From Roseibium hamelinense (GTDB lineage Bacteria > Pseudomonadota > Alphaproteobacteria > Rhizobiales > Stappiaceae): a stretch of 64,000 nt of DNA. The notes under the pieces are model-generated. The model was not told the origin of the DNA. It did no database searches and was given only the letters and a program-made list of their open reading frames with translations. This document shows positions 63,070 through 64,000 of the stretch, piece after piece. A program made the translations under genes and the position numbers. The DNA lies in the NCBI RefSeq assembly GCF_007830545.1, contig NZ_VLLF01000001.1, positions 248,001-312,000 on the forward strand. The letters are read 5' to 3'. The stretch's first letter is position 1. Each line of letters begins with the position of its first letter.

Positions 63070-63252
63070 TCACGGTTTCCAAGACCGCTGCAGGCTTGGG
63101 ATCAAACGGGAATTCGGTGCGGGGCAAAGTGTATTGCGCCCCTATGCCGAAGCTGCCCCCGCAACTGTGAGCGGCGAGCTGGCACGCGCGTCCACTGGGA
63201 TCTTCCCGGGAAGGAGCGTGTCCGCAATAACCCGCGAGCCAGGAGACCGGCC
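63070..63252 (+). ncRNA. Cobalamin (B12) riboswitch
   Basis: Matches the B12-element consensus: GGGAATTCGGTGCGGGG at the 5' part, GCTGCCCCCGCAACTGTGAGCGG in the middle (described as positions 63152-63174), CCACTGGG with CGGGAAGG, and the closing GCGAGCCAGGAGACCGG (63234-63250). It controls the cobP-cobW genes that follow, repressing them when adenosylcobalamin is present. The gap to cobP is about 120 bases. Boundaries are approximate. Confidence 0.9.
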
Positions 63253-63370
63253 GTGATGGATTTGAAACTGCCAAAGCTGTCGGGTGGACGGCACTAGGTG
63301 AGGATATGAGCGCATTCTGTTCCGGCAATCCGCCGCCATTCGCCCAACCGGGCAATCCCGGCGGGATGCC

Positions 63371-63913
63371 ATGTTGAAGAACCCCGGCACATTGGTGATT
63401 GGCGGCGCCCGTTCCGGAAAAAGCCGGTTTGCTGAACACCTGATTGTCAGTTCCGGCTTGCCGCGCACCTACATCGCCACCAGCACGCCATTTGACGACG
63501 AGATGACGGCGCGCATCGCCAAGCACCGCCGGGAACGCGGCCGCTGGTGGGCCACAATCGAAGAGCCCCTCGATATTGCATCCGTGATTTTCCGCGAAAC
63601 GGGGCCGGAAAAAGCCGTTTTGGTCGATTGCCTGACGCTGTGGCTCAACAATCTGATCTTTTATGAAAAGGATATCGCGGCCGAAACGCTCCGCCTGTGC
63701 GAGCTTGTAAAGGATCTCAGGGGACCTTGCGTTTTTGTGTCGAATGAGGTGGGGCTGGGCATTGTGCCGGAAAACCGCCTGTCCCGGTCGTTCCGGGATG
63801 CGCAAGGCCGTCTCAACCAGGATATCGGCGAGGCTTGCGGCAAGGTCGTCTTTGTTGCCGCGGGTCAGCCTATGCTTCTCAAGCCACGTCAAGAACCGGA
63901 AATAACATTATGA
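63371..63913 (+). CDS. cobP: Bifunctional adenosylcobinamide kinase / guanylyltransferase
   Basis: Phosphorylates adenosylcobinamide and adds GMP, in the nucleotide-loop assembly of B12. The 180-residue protein has P-loop GGARSGKS (residues 11-18), TYIATSTPFDDEM with the CobU-type loop, DCLTLWLNNLI, and SNEVGLGIVPENRLSR. It follows a cobalamin riboswitch, and its TGA overlaps the ATG of the cobW gene (ATGA). Equivalent to CobU of Salmonella. Confidence 0.95.
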   Translation: MLKNPGTLVIGGARSGKSRFAEHLIVSSGLPRTYIATSTPFDDEMTARIAKHRRERGRWWATIEEPLDIASVIFRETGPEKAVLVDCLTLWLNNLIFYEKDIAAETLRLCELVKDLRGPCVFVSNEVGLGIVPENRLSRSFRDAQGRLNQDIGEACGKVVFVAAGQPMLLKPRQEPEITL

Positions 63914-64000
63914 AAACAGGACAAAAAATCCCAGCGACTATCATCACCGGATTTCTTGGTGCGGGCAAAACAACCCTGATCCGGAACTTGCTGCAAAATG
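63910..64000 (+). CDS. cobW: CobW family GTPase, 5' end only
   Basis: The first 30 codons are visible. MKTGQKIPATIITGFLGAGK(TT) has the G3E-family P-loop GFLGAGKTT. The position behind a B12 riboswitch and coupled to cobP supports CobW, a cobalt-delivery GTPase for the cobaltochelatase. The rest lies beyond the window. Confidence 0.85.
   Translation, partial: MKTGQKIPATIITGFLGAGKTTLIRNLLQN

Noticed and set aside
62816..63892. Long minus-strand frame of about 358 codons over the riboswitch and cobP
   Set aside because: It is antisense to a well-supported riboswitch and cobP gene and has no recognisable protein features.

Overview
The window is a chromosome segment from an alphaproteobacterium with moderately high GC. 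This rests on a complete Aap-type general amino-acid permease locus, an NDUFS4-like complex I accessory subunit, a ChrR-type cupin protein, a cobalamin riboswitch ahead of cobP/cobW, and Tat and lipoprotein signals of the usual type. The mix (LodA-type quinoprotein oxidase, serralysin-type RTX protease, many ABC binding proteins) fits a marine, Roseibium/Labrenzia- or Rhodobacter-like heterotroph; the genus is inference. No prophage, insertion sequence or CRISPR array was seen. Four tRNAs (Glu, Pro, Arg, Asn) are present.

Layout. 1-3.5 kb (minus): M3 oligopeptidase (cut by the window edge), DUF2306 membrane protein and a Tat-exported agmatine-deiminase-family enzyme. 4.3-11.7 kb (plus): a five-gene branched-chain-amino-acid-type ABC importer, ornithine cyclodeaminase-like enzyme and Ca2+/H+ antiporter. 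11.8-19.5 kb: housekeeping genes (GNAT, GloA, sirtuin, double cold-shock protein, DUF192, methyltransferase, complex I subunit) and three tRNAs. 20.1-24.5 kb: the most unusual locus, made of a SARP/BTAD-type regulator, two small peptides resembling nitrile-hydratase-type RiPP leaders, and a divergent YcaO enzyme. 24.7-30.1 kb: CAP lipoprotein, metallophosphoesterase, and a four-gene envelope operon (GT39, PAP2 phosphatase, GT2, Lab-N) that looks like lipid A dephosphorylation and glycosylation. 30.1-38.8 kb: cystathionine beta-lyase, then three tandem AapJ paralogues followed by aapQMP.

39.4-44.9 kb (minus): sulfur and general metabolism run (SseA, GFA protein, AlaX, LysE, cardiolipin synthase, CysK). 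45.1-46.7 kb: a ChrR-like protein that has lost its N-terminal zinc ligands, behind a good match to an RpoE-type promoter, then a short-chain dehydrogenase. 46.8-48.3 kb: two paralogous unknown proteins (F-box-like plus leucine-rich-variant-like) that share an upstream element with identical spacing. 49.1-52.7 kb: a LodA/LodB quinoprotein oxidase operon with a secreted RidA protein; LodA carries a Tat signal. 53.4-56.9 kb: FAD oxidoreductase, DUF1365 and CFA-synthase-type methyltransferase, the set tied to singlet-oxygen-induced fatty acid modification in Rhodobacter. 58.5-62.5 kb: two orphan periplasmic binding proteins and a secreted serralysin-like protease. 63.1 kb to the end: cobalamin riboswitch, cobP/cobU and the start of cobW.

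Main themes are nitrogen and amino-acid scavenging (two full importers, orphan binding proteins, exported deiminase, amine oxidase, ornithine cyclodeaminase), envelope lipid remodelling, oxidative-stress functions and one candidate minimal RiPP pathway.
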